From: Allomuricauda ruestringensis DSM 13258
GTDB lineage: Bacteria > Bacteroidota > Bacteroidia > Flavobacteriales > Flavobacteriaceae
DNA length: 64,000 nt
Assembly (NCBI RefSeq): GCF_000224085.1
Contig: NC_015945.1
Location: 2,119,501 to 2,183,500 of the forward strand
Reading direction: 5' to 3'
The notes under the pieces were generated by a model that ran no database searches, was not told the DNA's origin, and saw nothing but the letters and a program-made list of their open reading frames with translations. This document shows, piece by piece, positions 9,231 through 18,367 of the stretch. Made by a program: the position numbers and the translations under genes. Positions within the stretch are counted from its first letter, which is position 1. Every line of letters begins with the position of its first letter.

Positions 9231-10310
9231 ATGCAAAACTTAAGAAAAAAATTCCCTGTTCTTAACCAATGTGTTTATGCCAATACCGCCTCCGCAGGTC
9301 TGTTGAGCGAAGATTTGATGGAATGGCGTCAAGGGCACGACCTCGATTACCTTATTGGCGGTAGCGAAATGAAAATGAAGGGCTTTGCCCACATGCCCGA
9401 AATCAAGAAAACCGTCGGAAAATTTTTCAATTGTAAGCCCGAAAATGTGGCTTTGGTCCCCAATTTTAGTTTGGGGTTCAATTTGTTGTTGGAAGGTTTG
9501 CCCAATGACAAAAAAGTGTTGCTCGTCAATAAAGATTACCCGAGTGTAAACTGGCCCTTCGAGACCCGAAATTTTAAGCGGGATTATGTGGATGCCGATG
9601 AGCACATGGAGGAAAACATATACGCTAAAGTCAAAAAGGGCGATGTGGATATTCTTGCACTCAGTTTGGTGCAATGGGTAGATGGCGTTCGTATTGATTT
9701 TGATTTTCTGAAAGATTTAAAAAAAGAGTTTCCCAACCTGATAATTCTGGCAGATGGCACCCAATATTGTGGTACAGAACCTTTTGATTTTAAAAATTCG
9801 GGGATTGATATTTTGGGGACGAGTGCCTATAAATGGATGTTGGCCGGTTATGGCAATGGCTTTTTCTTGGTGAAAGACGAAGTGATGGATCAGTTTGAGC
9901 TTCGTGGAATTGGAAACGGTTCTGTGGATAACGATGCATCCAAACGTAACAGCATAACCTTTTGTAAATTTTTGGAGCCAGGCCATTTGGATTCCCTCAA
10001 TTTTGGAAGTTTGGAATTCGCCGTTAAATTTTTGGACGAAATTGGTCAGGAAGATGTGCAAGTACAATTGCAAAAACTGTCCAAAAAGGCCATGTCCGTC
10101 TTTTCTGATCTTCATCTTTTGGAACCAGCCATCATCAAAAGAAAGCAGCATAGTACTATTTTCAACATTAAGGGAGATGAAAAACTTTTCAATAAATTAA
10201 CGGAAGAAAATATAGTGGCATCCGCGAGGGGAGGAGGCATCCGGTTGAGTTTTCATTTTTACAATACTGAAGATGAAATCGAAGCCATTGCAAGAATATT
10301 GAAGCCCTGA
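9231..10310 (+). CDS. Class V PLP-dependent aminotransferase / cysteine-desulfurase-like enzyme
   Basis: This 359-residue fold-type I PLP enzyme has PLP-lysine motif GTSAYKWMLAGYGNGF near residues 198-213 and the phosphate- and ring-binding region FSLGFNLLLEG and LADGTQYCGTEPFDF. It resembles the isopenicillin-N-epimerase/kynureninase-like branch of class V. I see no SufS-type active-site cysteine loop with confidence, so the substrate is unknown. It is monocistronic and transcribed divergently from the 2TM/folA pair across a gap of about 54 bases. Confidence 0.75.
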   Translation: MQNLRKKFPVLNQCVYANTASAGLLSEDLMEWRQGHDLDYLIGGSEMKMKGFAHMPEIKKTVGKFFNCKPENVALVPNFSLGFNLLLEGLPNDKKVLLVNKDYPSVNWPFETRNFKRDYVDADEHMEENIYAKVKKGDVDILALSLVQWVDGVRIDFDFLKDLKKEFPNLIILADGTQYCGTEPFDFKNSGIDILGTSAYKWMLAGYGNGFFLVKDEVMDQFELRGIGNGSVDNDASKRNSITFCKFLEPGHLDSLNFGSLEFAVKFLDEIGQEDVQVQLQKLSKKAMSVFSDLHLLEPAIIKRKQHSTIFNIKGDEKLFNKLTEENIVASARGGGIRLSFHFYNTEDEIEAIARILKP

Positions 10311-10345
10311 ATGATCTGAATCATTTTTCAGGAAATATTAGTGCT

Positions 10346-10353
10346 TATTTTTG
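10346..10353 (+). promoter_or_regulatory. Candidate -7 promoter box for the CBM48-like gene
   Basis: TATTTTTG matches TAnnTTTG exactly. It lies about 115 bases before the next start codon, which would give a 5' UTR of about 110 bases containing a small hairpin (CCCTA-TTGT-TAGGG near 10363). Confidence 0.45.
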
Positions 10354-10467
10354 TAAAAGTAACCCTATTGTTAGGGGCATTTTATCAATTTGATAAATCG
10401 AACGTAACTCATTGTAAATAAGAGGTTTTATCTGTTGCTTTGCCCTTAAATTTAAATTATTGGTACC

Positions 10468-10764
10468 ATGGCGATCAAAAAACAATACCTAAAGAGCAAG
10501 CCTGTTTGCAAAGTAACTTTTACTGTTGCTGCAGAAGAGGCAAAATCAGTTGCTGTAGTTGGGGATTTCAATAAATGGAACCCCAAGAAGAGTAGCTTGA
10601 AGAAATTAAAGAACGGAACCTTTAAGGGTACGTTTGACCTGCCTGTGGAGAACAGCTACGAATTTAGATACTTGATCGACGGTAATTACACCAACGATTC
10701 CGAGGCCGATCGTTTCCAGTGGAACGACTACGCGGGCACCGAAAACGCCGTTTTGGAAGTATAA
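10468..10764 (+). CDS. CBM48 / isoamylase early-set domain protein
   Basis: This 98-residue protein consists of a single Ig-like glycogen-recognition fold related to AMPK-beta and the N-terminal domain of branching enzymes. Signatures are VAVVGDFNKWNPKK at about residues 30-43 and YEFRYLIDGNYTNDSEADRF near the end, with the aromatic and lysine positions used for alpha-glucan binding. No catalytic domain, signal peptide or membrane segment is present. A role in binding glycogen or partner enzymes is inferred from the family. Confidence 0.8.
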   Translation: MAIKKQYLKSKPVCKVTFTVAAEEAKSVAVVGDFNKWNPKKSSLKKLKNGTFKGTFDLPVENSYEFRYLIDGNYTNDSEADRFQWNDYAGTENAVLEV

Positions 10765-10854
10765 AAACATTTGGATTCACCATCAGTTGACCCCAAAACC
10801 GGTGGTGATTTTTCCCGAACTTAGCCGTTTTTGGAATTCGATTTTACTCCGTAA

Positions 10855-11226
10855 TCAATCCTCTACCAGAGAAATACTGAGTCGGTCATATTGTTCCGTA
10901 GTATCATTGGCATCTATTTGATAGGTATAATAACCGCTACTTAAGGTTGATTCCCCAACATAGTCTATGGGTTGAATCGTATACGTTTCTCCATCTATTT
11001 CAAGTTCAACAAAGGCATAACTATATGCTTTTGCAACCAGTTGGTATGCTGAAAGCTCACCGGAACCTAAGTTTTCATAGTCCAAACGCCCGGTCGAAGT
11101 GTTCGCGGTTATATTTTGATAATCGTAGGCGCTAACATTGGATAATCGAATGTATACTTCGGCATCACTATCGTCTTAAGAACATCCGACAACCAACAAG
11201 AGCAATAAGGAAAATAGTTTTTTCAT
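10855..11226 (-). pseudogene. Small lipoprotein gene interrupted by an in-frame TAA just after the lipobox
   Basis: The reverse strand has an ATG at 11226-11224 opening MKKLFSLLLLLVVGCS, a textbook lipoprotein signal with lipobox cysteine. The next codon is TAA (11178-11176). The same frame then stays open as DDSDAEVYIRLSNVSAYDY through VELEIDGETYTIQPIDYVG to SISLVED and a TGA, 124 codons in all. The downstream part looks like a real secreted beta-rich domain, so this is a point nonsense mutation (for example from GAA or TCA) or a sequencing error. Without the signal, the downstream ORF (from an ATG at 11085) would make only a cytosolic fragment. The domain family is not one I can name. Confidence 0.7.
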
Positions 11227-11301
11227 AGCATAACAGTTTTTATAAGACGGTCATGTGGTATATGGGTTGCATATACGGTAAAGACATGTATTGGACTTCT
11301 C

Positions 11302-12135
11302 TTATTGCTCAACTGTTTTGTTTAGATATTTTAACCCTTCGTAAATTGCTGGAAGTGGAACAGAACGATGGTCCTCTTTTTCAAAATAGTCCTGCTTTAT
11401 CGTTAGTTTTTCACCCCAACGCTCTTGCAAAAATGCTATGAAGCTATCGTGTCGCTTTTTGTTTCGTTCATAATTGGCTTTTCCTTGGTTAGCGGTCGCT
11501 ACATACAATTTTTTGCCGATAGAGGTCTGTGTTGTACTCTTTACTTTTTCAAGCATAACAGTTTCGTCCCACCAAATGCTGGGGTCTATGGCTAAATAGG
11601 CGTCAAACAGCTTAGCTTCGCCCAAATAGGCGTTAATGGTCAACAAACCTCCAAGGGAATGGCCGATTAAGGTTCGATGTGAGGTTGTTCGGTATTTGTC
11701 ATCCAAGAATGGAATCAATTCTTTTTCAATAAAATTCAGGAAATTTTTGCCCCCACCCATTGTGTTTGGCCGTTTGGTCTTTAGTTTGGTAACCGTAAAA
11801 TCCCGTTCACGATCTACATTTTCTATGGCAACCACAATAGTTTCTGGCATCAAATAGTTTCGATTGGTGCGTGAACCCATAAAACCTACAATGCCAGAAG
11901 TGACTTTAAAGTGAACAAATCCATCCAATAAAATAATTATCGGATACGTTGAATTGGCTTTGTATGGGTCTTGGTAAGAATCAGGTAAGCTTACTAAGAG
12001 ATTGCGATTCTCATTGAGGATCTGTGAGTGTATCGATAAAGTGTTGCCAAGTTCAATAGTGTTTCCGTCTTGACCAAATAAGAGTTGGGTTGGACCGAGA
12101 AGAACACAAAAAAGGTAGGCGAAGAAATATTTCAT
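11302..12135 (-). CDS. Secreted alpha/beta-hydrolase, esterase D / IroE-like
   Basis: This 277-residue protein has an N-terminal signal peptide (FCVLLGPTQLLFGQ). Residues about 35-270 match the putative esterase family that includes enterochelin esterases and esterase D: YPIIILLDGFVHF, the nucleophile elbow RTLIGHSLGGLL, then DAYLAIDPSIWWDE and a C-terminal EDHRSVPLPAIYEG holding the likely catalytic histidine. It is probably a periplasmic ester or peptide hydrolase; the substrate is not evident. Many relatives carry a C-terminal TPR tail, which is absent here. Confidence 0.8.
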   Translation of the reverse strand: MKYFFAYLFCVLLGPTQLLFGQDGNTIELGNTLSIHSQILNENRNLLVSLPDSYQDPYKANSTYPIIILLDGFVHFKVTSGIVGFMGSRTNRNYLMPETIVVAIENVDRERDFTVTKLKTKRPNTMGGGKNFLNFIEKELIPFLDDKYRTTSHRTLIGHSLGGLLTINAYLGEAKLFDAYLAIDPSIWWDETVMLEKVKSTTQTSIGKKLYVATANQGKANYERNKKRHDSFIAFLQERWGEKLTIKQDYFEKEDHRSVPLPAIYEGLKYLNKTVEQ

Positions 12136-12207
12136 TGTTGCTATATCAATTAAAGAACGAAATATTATCGTAATCGTGATGCTGACTCAAATTCAGTATC
12201 TTTTAAA

Positions 12208-12636
12208 TTACTCCGTCCAATAATCCACCACCAGCACATCCGCAATGTGTGGGCCGGCAATATCGCCAAACGCTACATGGTCGGGGTGGGTAAGATAAGT
12301 GTCTCGGTCTTCTTCGCTGGCAAAGGTCAGGAAATAGCAATGCGTAAGTCCTTTGTTTAAATTCTCCGGGCTGTTGTTCGTGCCCCATTCGTAGCCCTTT
12401 ATTTCGGAAATTTTGGAGGGCAAGGCGTTAAAGGCCTCTTCTACCTGTTGTATATCGGCTTCGGAAGAGGTTTCCTTAAATTTGAACAATACTACGTGGC
12501 GCAATTTTGGTACTGCTGTTGCCTCCGTTTCTTTCACAGTTTTTTCTTCTTCTTTTTCGGTGGTTTCTTTTTTAGGTTGTTCGCCACAACTGGCAAATAA
12601 TAGTGCGGCAAAAAGGGTGATTGCGGTGGTTTTCAT
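12208..12636 (-). CDS. Dabb-family (stress-responsive A/B barrel) lipoprotein
   Basis: This 142-residue protein has a lipoprotein signal with lipobox LLFASC (cysteine at about residue 17), a Glu/Lys-rich linker, and then a Dabb ferredoxin-like domain at about residues 44-140. Signatures are KLRHVVLFKFKETSSEADI, YEWGTNNSPENLNKG and the closing FGDIAGPHIADVLVVDYW. The fold dimerises into a beta-barrel; some members are polyketide cyclases or stress proteins, but the function of exported lipoprotein versions is unknown. The gene is monocistronic. Confidence 0.8.
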   Translation of the reverse strand: MKTTAITLFAALLFASCGEQPKKETTEKEEEKTVKETEATAVPKLRHVVLFKFKETSSEADIQQVEEAFNALPSKISEIKGYEWGTNNSPENLNKGLTHCYFLTFASEEDRDTYLTHPDHVAFGDIAGPHIADVLVVDYWTE

Positions 12637-12722
12637 GGGAATTATTTGTTTATACTGATTTGAATCAAATGTACAATTTTACAGATTAGTACTGTTTCTG
12701 CTTGTACATCAACTATTTTACC

Positions 12723-12800
12723 GTCACCCTGAACTTGATTCAGGGTCTCACAAGCTTGTTTGCCTATTTTGATGGGATGCTGAAACGAGTTCAGCATGAC
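12723..12800. repeat. Dispersed palindromic repeat, 'CACCCTGAACTTGATTCAGGGT' family, copy 1
   Basis: Two linked palindromes, CCTGAACTTGATTCAGG and ATGCTGAAACGAGTTCAGCAT, begin with GTCA and end with TGAC. Copies with the same architecture occur at 48261-48340 (nearly identical ends) and, diverged, at 30902-30969. Confidence 0.85.
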
Positions 12801-12809
12801 GCCGTTGTT

Positions 12810-12881
12810 GGCGCGAGCGTTACGCTCGTTCCACCCACTTAACATTCTGTACTTGACACGAGCCAAGAGGCTCGCGCTAGC
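12810..12881. repeat. Pair of GC-rich 'GCGCGAGC' hairpins
   Basis: GGCGCGAGCGTTACGCTCG at the left and, in opposite orientation, ACACGAGCCAAGAGGCTCGCGC at the right are related REP-like palindromes about 25 bases apart. Their base composition stands out from the AT-rich gene that follows. Confidence 0.7.
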
Positions 12882-12906
12882 AGGGGGGTTTTAATTAAAT
12901 AACACA

Positions 12907-13812
12907 TTATTTAATTTTTTTAAAAAGGTTAATTTCTTGTCCTGTTTTTTCTCGCCATAACATTTTAGTGTTTTCAATATATCCTACTTTGCTTCCTATC
13001 TTAAAAATTGGTCCATCCGAATTATGTCCCATTACCTTCAATTTGATTAATTTATCAAATTTCAAATTTTGATTAACGGAGTTTGGATGGAAAGCCATAT
13101 TGCAAAATCTTTCATTTGATAAATAACTAGGGTATACAATAAAATCTCTCCACATTTGACCGTATAAATATTCCCAACTAATTATTGAAGTGAGATAATA
13201 GGGCTTTTGTTCGCTCCGAAATTTTTCTGCAAAGAATCTGTAAAGAGTTAAGATATGATTAGATCTATCTCCAACTTTACTAGGTAATGAATTAATGGTT
13301 TGTTCAAATACCTCTTTAGCCATATGACTCCAAATGTTTTGTCTGTTTAAATTGGGAGGCAGAAGATTTCCTATTTTTATACTATTTTTCGCAATTCCTT
13401 TCCAAACACTTAAATATATTTCATCATCTTTTTCTGGTTTGGTTTCTCTAATGGCAGCATCCGCTTCATTGGAACAGTAGAATACACTTTTACCCTTTAA
13501 ATTAGCTCTGCCATTCTCAAAACAAGCCTTAGGAGGAGGGTATGAATATGTTTGTACTAATGTTATATCTTCCACAGATTTATCAATGTTTTTACGTACC
13601 CTATAAAAGCTATGATAATTAAATTGTTCAGGTTTCATCCATCCAATGCTGCCAGGGATGGTTCTAGCCAAATCATAGATTTTATCTAGTCTTTGCTCAA
13701 CATTAAGCTGGCTTAAATCTAGTTTACCAAGTTTTGATAAATCTGACTTATATTGACTTAAACTGGGAAATGATTCCAATTCTTTTGATGTAATCTGTTC
13801 TAGCTCATCCAT
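12907..13812 (-). CDS. RES-domain protein (possible NAD-targeting enzyme), orphan
   Basis: This 301-residue cytosolic protein has an N-terminal helical part (residues 1-60) with no known match. The region from about residue 65 resembles a RES domain: HSFYRVRKN, then GRANLKGKSVFYCSNEADAAIRE with the expected Arg and Glu, and a late segment SIISWEYL...DFIVYPS that could carry the catalytic Ser. RES domains of toxin-antitoxin systems degrade NAD. No Xre-type antitoxin gene flanks it, and it is longer than typical RES toxins. Codon use is visibly AT-richer than thyA beside it, and repeats lie downstream, suggesting horizontal gain. The family call is moderate. Confidence 0.6.
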   Translation of the reverse strand: MDELEQITSKELESFPSLSQYKSDLSKLGKLDLSQLNVEQRLDKIYDLARTIPGSIGWMKPEQFNYHSFYRVRKNIDKSVEDITLVQTYSYPPPKACFENGRANLKGKSVFYCSNEADAAIRETKPEKDDEIYLSVWKGIAKNSIKIGNLLPPNLNRQNIWSHMAKEVFEQTINSLPSKVGDRSNHILTLYRFFAEKFRSEQKPYYLTSIISWEYLYGQMWRDFIVYPSYLSNERFCNMAFHPNSVNQNLKFDKLIKLKVMGHNSDGPIFKIGSKVGYIENTKMLWREKTGQEINLFKKIK

Positions 13813-13860
13813 ATTATATTCATAATTTGTGGAAATCTGCCTTTCGGTACAAACTAAGGC

Positions 13861-14685
13861 TTAAACCGCCACAACCCCTTTAATATGCGGGTGCGGGTCG
13901 TAGTTCTGCAGTTCAAAATCGTCAAAGGTAAAAGAGAAAATGTCCTTTACTTCGGGGTTCAGTTGCATAGTGGGCAAGGGGCGTGGGTTACGGCTCAATT
14001 GCAGTTCCACCTGTTCCATGTGGTTGTTGTAAATATGCGCATCACCAAAGGTGTGGATAAACTCTCCAGGTTGGTAACCGCATACTTGGGCCATCATTAA
14101 GGTGAACAGGGCATAGGACGCAATATTGAACGGTACCCCTAAAAAAATGTCCGCACTGCGCTGGTACAATTGGCAAGATAGTTTGCCATCGGCCACATAA
14201 AACTGGAAAAAAGCATGGCAGGGTGGAAGCGCTGCCTTTCCGTTGGCCACATTTTCCGAGAAAGAAACCGAAGTATCGGGCATTACGCTGGGATTCCATG
14301 CAGAAACTAACATTCTACGGCTATTGGGGTTGTTCTTCAAGGTTTCCACCACATCCTTGATCTGGTCAATTTCCTCGCTGTTCCAATTGCGCCATTGGTG
14401 TCCGTACACGGGGCCCAAATCACCGTTTTCATCGGCCCATTCGTTCCAAATACGCACGCCGTTTTCTTGGAGGTAGGCCACATTGGTGTCGCCTTTTAAA
14501 AACCACAAAAGTTCGTGAACAATGGATTTCAGGTGCAATTTTTTGGTGGTCACCATGGGAAAGCCCTCGGAGAGGTCAAATCGCATTTGATAGCCAAAAA
14601 CGCTCAAGGTTCCTGTTCCTGTACGGTCGCCTTTTTGGTTCCCGTGCTCCAATACGTGTTTAAGAAGGTCGTGGTATTGTTTCAT
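13861..14685 (-). CDS. thyA: Thymidylate synthase
   Basis: This 274-residue enzyme methylates dUMP to dTMP using methylene-tetrahydrofolate. Signatures include [13 protein letters not shown], the nucleophile motif [13 protein letters not shown] near residue 160, the dUMP-binding [18 protein letters not shown] and the C-terminal [10 protein letters not shown]. It is full length. It works with folA (8296), which recycles the dihydrofolate produced. It is monocistronic, with a repeat-rich gap upstream. Confidence 0.97.
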   Translation of the reverse strand: MKQYHDLLKHVLEHGNQKGDRTGTGTLSVFGYQMRFDLSEGFPMVTTKKLHLKSIVHELLWFLKGDTNVAYLQENGVRIWNEWADENGDLGPVYGHQWRNWNSEEIDQIKDVVETLKNNPNSRRMLVSAWNPSVMPDTSVSFSENVANGKAALPPCHAFFQFYVADGKLSCQLYQRSADIFLGVPFNIASYALFTLMMAQVCGYQPGEFIHTFGDAHIYNNHMEQVELQLSRNPRPLPTMQLNPEVKDIFSFTFDDFELQNYDPHPHIKGVVAV

Positions 14686-14705
14686 GCTGTCTGTTCCGTT
14701 AACAA

Positions 14706-14798
14706 TGTCATTTCGAGTGGTTTTCCGCTAGCGGAAAATTGTATCGAGAAATCTTATCAGATTAAACCTAGGTCATCCCCGCTGCGCTCGATGTGACA
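14706..14798. repeat. 'TGTCATTTCGAG' REP-like element
   Basis: It runs from TGTCATTTCGAGTGG to CGCTCGATGTGACA, that is, inverted termini with a perfect 18-base inner palindrome TTTTCCGCTAGCGGAAAA at 14721-14738. It fills the first part of the 465-base gap between thyA and the nucleoside transporter; nothing gene-like is seen between it and the next repeat. Confidence 0.8.
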
Positions 14799-14961
14799 AA
14801 AAATAAATCCATCTAAATTACTTCAATAATCAAGTTTTTGAAACAGAAATCGGAAAGACTTATGAAAAGTTTATTAACTGTGATGGGGTAAAGGGTAAGG
14901 GTTTTTGGTTGAAGTGTTATTGGTGTATTAAAGATGTAAGCAAAGTATTTTGATTAAAATT

Positions 14962-15125
14962 TGTCAACTCGAGTGGTTTTTAGCGTGAAAACGATAAAAA
15001 TTGTATCGAGAGTCAGAATTTCAATAAAGTAACGCTTGTTCTCGATACGATTTTCTTTGGTTTCGACTTTAGTTTATCCTGAGCATAGTCGAAGGGCTCA
15101 ACCACCAAAAATTACTCGAACTGAC
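14962..15125. repeat. Long inverted-repeat element, 'TCAACTCGAGTGGTTTTT' family
   Basis: The left end TGTCAACTCGAGTGGTTTTT is inverted at the right end (CCAAAAATTACTCGAACTGACG), and inner arms TTGTATCGAGA and TCTCGATACGATT are also inverted. It is a MITE- or REP-like unit of about 164 bases. Part of its right arm (TTCGACT...GCTCA...GATAAACT) recurs inside the coding sequence at 57045-57092. Confidence 0.8.
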
Positions 15126-15150
15126 GCTCTCTCCATTCTTTTATCCCTAT

Positions 15151-16611
15151 CTACCCCAAAATCATCCCCGCAATGGTAGCGGACAACAAGGAAGCTAACG
15201 ATCCGCCCAAAACCGCCTTCATTCCAAAAGAAGAAAGTACCTTACGCTGACCGGGAGCTAAAGAACCGATACCACCAATTTGAATGCCGATGGATGCGAA
15301 GTTGGCAAACCCACAGAGCATATACGTGGCCATGATTACGGATTTGTTATAAGTGAAGTGTACACCGCTCGTCACATTTTTAAGGTCGGCCAATTGAATG
15401 TATCCGACAAATTCGCTTGCGGCCAATTTTATTCCAAGCAACTGACCCATGAGCATAATATCTTCGTTGGCGACACCAATGAGCCACATGAGTGGGGCAA
15501 ACACGGTTCCTAGAATGGATTCCAAAGAAAAACTTTCATAAGGGGAATTGGCGGCAATCCAATTATTAAAGGTGGTTACATCACCGACCCAACCCAAGAT
15601 GCCGTTGATCATAGCAATAAAAGCTACAAAAACCAGGAGCATGGCCCCAACATTCAAGGCGAGTTTTAAGCCTTCGGTAGTTCCGTTGGCAATGGCATCC
15701 AAGATGTTTGCACCAATTTTTTCGGAGGAAACCTCAACATCGGTATTTACTTTTTCCGTTTGGGGATATAATATTTTTGAAATGACAATGGCGCCAGGTG
15801 CAGCCATTACCGATGCGGCCAAAAGGTGCTTGGCAAATACCAAGCGTAGTTCGGGGTCGTCGCCCCCTAAAAATCCAATATAGGCGGCTAAAACGGCTCC
15901 CGCCACGGTAGCCATGCCGCCGATCATCACCAAAAGGATTTCGGACTTGTTCATTTTTTCCAGATAGGCCTTGATCAGTAAAGGGGCCTCGGTCTGACCC
16001 AAAAAAATGTTACCTGCCACGGAAAGACTTTCAGCCCCGGATATTCCCAAAGTTTTGGAAAGTAACCACGCCATCCATTTAACCACCACCTGAATAACCC
16101 CCAAGTAATAAAGTACCGAGGTCAAAGCGGAGAAAAATATAATGGTCGGCAATACCTGAAAGGCAAAAATATAGCCGAAGGTGTCCATATCCACCACAAG
16201 CCCTTCAAACAGGAATTGGCTTCCTGCCCGGGTAAAGTCCAAAATATTTACAAAAATGTTTCCTACCTGATCAAATAGGTATTGAATAAAACGAACCTTT
16301 AATACTCCAATGGCTATCAATATTTGAAGGGATAGGCCTATGCCCACCGTTTTCCAATTAATGGCTTTTCGGTTGGAACTGAACAAAAATGAAATAAGGA
16401 TGAGCGCCGCCATACCCAAAGCACCACGTAACAAAGTGGTAATGGTAAACCCTTGGTTGGGGATGATTTCTGTTGCTCCCTGTTGTGGGATATTCTCCGT
16501 AATGGTGGAGCCAATGGCAATGTTAAGTGAATCTGCGGGCAATGAATCTTGGCCGAAAGTGACCGAACAAATGAATAAAAGTATCAGTAAACTTTGGGTC
16601 TTTTTCGCCAT
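15151..16611 (-). CDS. Concentrative nucleoside transporter (NupC/CNT family)
   Basis: This 486-residue inner-membrane protein has an N-terminal signal-like helix followed by about ten hydrophobic segments. The CNT core is recognisable from QTEAPLLIKAYLEKMNKSE and GGMATVAGAVLAAYIGFLG to the C-terminal gate and nucleoside-recognition region around EFVGYIQLADL and MATYMLCGFANFASIGIQIGG. The family imports nucleosides with Na+ or H+. Lying between thyA and the BFN gene, it probably contributes to pyrimidine salvage; that link is inference. Confidence 0.9.
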   Translation of the reverse strand: MAKKTQSLLILLFICSVTFGQDSLPADSLNIAIGSTITENIPQQGATEIIPNQGFTITTLLRGALGMAALILISFLFSSNRKAINWKTVGIGLSLQILIAIGVLKVRFIQYLFDQVGNIFVNILDFTRAGSQFLFEGLVVDMDTFGYIFAFQVLPTIIFFSALTSVLYYLGVIQVVVKWMAWLLSKTLGISGAESLSVAGNIFLGQTEAPLLIKAYLEKMNKSEILLVMIGGMATVAGAVLAAYIGFLGGDDPELRLVFAKHLLAASVMAAPGAIVISKILYPQTEKVNTDVEVSSEKIGANILDAIANGTTEGLKLALNVGAMLLVFVAFIAMINGILGWVGDVTTFNNWIAANSPYESFSLESILGTVFAPLMWLIGVANEDIMLMGQLLGIKLAASEFVGYIQLADLKNVTSGVHFTYNKSVIMATYMLCGFANFASIGIQIGGIGSLAPGQRKVLSSFGMKAVLGGSLASLLSATIAGMILG

Positions 16612-16624
16612 GTACGTTGGTTGG

Positions 16625-17254
16625 TTATTTGCGCTTGGAAATTTCGTCCCTCAATTTGGCAGCCTTTTCATAGTCTTCGTTGGCTACTGCCTTATCCAGT
16701 TCTTTATGGAGTTCTTGTAAGGACATTTCTCGGTACCCATGTGTATCAGAACCGGATTCTATTTCTACAGCCTCTCCTTCTTGAAGGATTTCATCGACCA
16801 TGATGCTGTCATCTTCACCCTCTTCTTTTTCTTTGGAAGAGAATTTTAGGAAGATTCCAGCTTTGTCCAAAATGGTTTTGTAAGTAAAAATAGGAGCGTT
16901 GAACCTGAGTGCAAGCGCAATGGCATCACTGGTTCGAGCATCAATAATTTCCTCATTGTTATCGCGCTCACAAATAATGCTGGAATAAAATACGCCATCC
17001 ACTAATTTGTGGATAATCACCTGCTTGACCACAATCTGAAACCTGTCCGCAAAGTTCTTGAACAAATCGTGGGTCAAGGGTCTGGGCGGTTTTATCTCTT
17101 TTTCCAATGCAATGGCAATGGACTGTGCCTCAAATGCGCCTATAACAATGGGAAGTTTTCTATCTCCCTCCTCTTCATTTAAAATAAGGGCATACGCGCC
17201 ATTTTGTGTTTGGCTGTATGAAATCCCCTTTATTTTTAACCTTACTAAACTCAT
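16625..17254 (-). CDS. Bifunctional nuclease (BFN/DUF151) family protein with C-terminal UVR motif
   Basis: This 209-residue soluble protein has a DUF151/BFN domain at about residues 1-135, with RKLPIVIGAFEAQSIAIALE, RPLTHDLFKNFAD and ARTSDAIALALRFNAPIF. A linker rich in Glu leads to a C-terminal UVR motif (SLQELHKELDKAVANEDYE) like the UvrB/UvrC interaction helix pair. Plant and archaeal relatives have nuclease activity; the bacterial role is poorly defined. It is transcribed ahead of the nucleoside transporter with a 13-base gap, so the two form an operon. Confidence 0.85.
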   Translation of the reverse strand: MSLVRLKIKGISYSQTQNGAYALILNEEEGDRKLPIVIGAFEAQSIAIALEKEIKPPRPLTHDLFKNFADRFQIVVKQVIIHKLVDGVFYSSIICERDNNEEIIDARTSDAIALALRFNAPIFTYKTILDKAGIFLKFSSKEKEEGEDDSIMVDEILQEGEAVEIESGSDTHGYREMSLQELHKELDKAVANEDYEKAAKLRDEISKRK

Positions 17255-17343
17255 ATATCTCCTCCTAAAGCAAAAGGGCCGTTCAAATAAGTGGCTTTAC
17301 CAGTTATCTGAACAGCCCCTTGCAATGGGCAAATTAACAAAAT

Positions 17344-18312
17344 TTAAGCGTTTTGTGCTTTAAATTCCTTTAATTTTTCGATGAGTTCGGGTACTACTTC
17401 GAAAGCATCCCCAACAATTCCATAATCTGCGGCCTTAAAGAACGGTGCTTCTGGGTCGTTGTTGATGACTACTTTTACTTTGGAAGCATTTATGCCTGCC
17501 AAATGTTGTATGGCCCCAGAGATACCGATGGCAATATAAAGATTGCTCGCAACCGGTTTTCCGGTTTGTCCTACGTGTTCGCTGTGCGGACGCCATCCCA
17601 TATCGGACACTGGTTTGGAACAAGCCGTTGCGGCTCCAAGTACATCGGCCAATTCTTCAACCATGCCCCAATTTTCAGGTCCTTTGAGTCCACGACCCCC
17701 AGAAACCACAATATCGGCATCGGCAATGGTCGCTTTTCCGACTATTCTGTCCACTTCTACGGATTTAACTGTAAAGGCATCATCATCTAAAGATGGGCTA
17801 AAATCTTCCACAGAAGCGGAAACGTTATTTTCCACTACTCCAAAAGCGTTGCTGGAAACTCCGATTACCTTGATATCGGAAGAAATCTCCGTCATGGCAA
17901 ATCCTTTGTTACTGAAAGCGGTTCGCTTCACCACAAATGGGGAAGTGCTTTCCGGTGCAGCCACTACATTGGGTACGTAGCCCGCAATTAATTTTGCCGC
18001 AAGGATGGGTGCCAAAAATTTGCTGTCCGCGCTGGAACTCAATATAATTACTTTGGCATCTTCTGCTTTAGCAGCTTGGGCCAATGCATCAGCGTAGGCT
18101 TTGGCATTGAAAGTTGCCAATGAGTCATCAGTGACTTTTAAAACCTTGGAAATTCCGTAGACTCCCAATGAGGCATCATCCTCAGCATTAAAAGAGACCG
18201 CGGTAACGCTTGTGCCTAAGTCCTGTGCCACTTTATGTGCATAAGAAGCTACTTCGAAGGCGTTTTTTTTGAATTTCCCCTTTAGGGATTCTGTATATAC
18301 TAATACTGACAT
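17344..18312 (-). CDS. etfA: Electron transfer flavoprotein, alpha subunit
   Basis: This protein of about 322 residues starts at the ATG at 18312. With EtfB it carries electrons from acyl-CoA dehydrogenases to the quinone pool. The C-terminal FAD domain is intact: VSGGRGLKGPENWGMVEELA, GWRPHSEHVGQTGK, and YIAIGISGAIQHLAGI with INNDPEAPFF. It lies downstream of etfB on the same strand, but 188 bases of palindromic repeats separate them, which could tune alpha/beta expression. Confidence 0.95.
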   Translation of the reverse strand: MSVLVYTESLKGKFKKNAFEVASYAHKVAQDLGTSVTAVSFNAEDDASLGVYGISKVLKVTDDSLATFNAKAYADALAQAAKAEDAKVIILSSSADSKFLAPILAAKLIAGYVPNVVAAPESTSPFVVKRTAFSNKGFAMTEISSDIKVIGVSSNAFGVVENNVSASVEDFSPSLDDDAFTVKSVEVDRIVGKATIADADIVVSGGRGLKGPENWGMVEELADVLGAATACSKPVSDMGWRPHSEHVGQTGKPVASNLYIAIGISGAIQHLAGINASKVKVVINNDPEAPFFKAADYGIVGDAFEVVPELIEKLKEFKAQNA

Positions 18313-18367
18313 AATTTTTTGAAATTTCAATATTCAAACCCCAAATTCCAAGATATTTTTGGAACTT

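Noticed and set aside
12203..12388. Reverse ORF rich in Arg, Pro and Cys
   Set aside because: It is an out-of-frame shadow of the Dabb lipoprotein gene.
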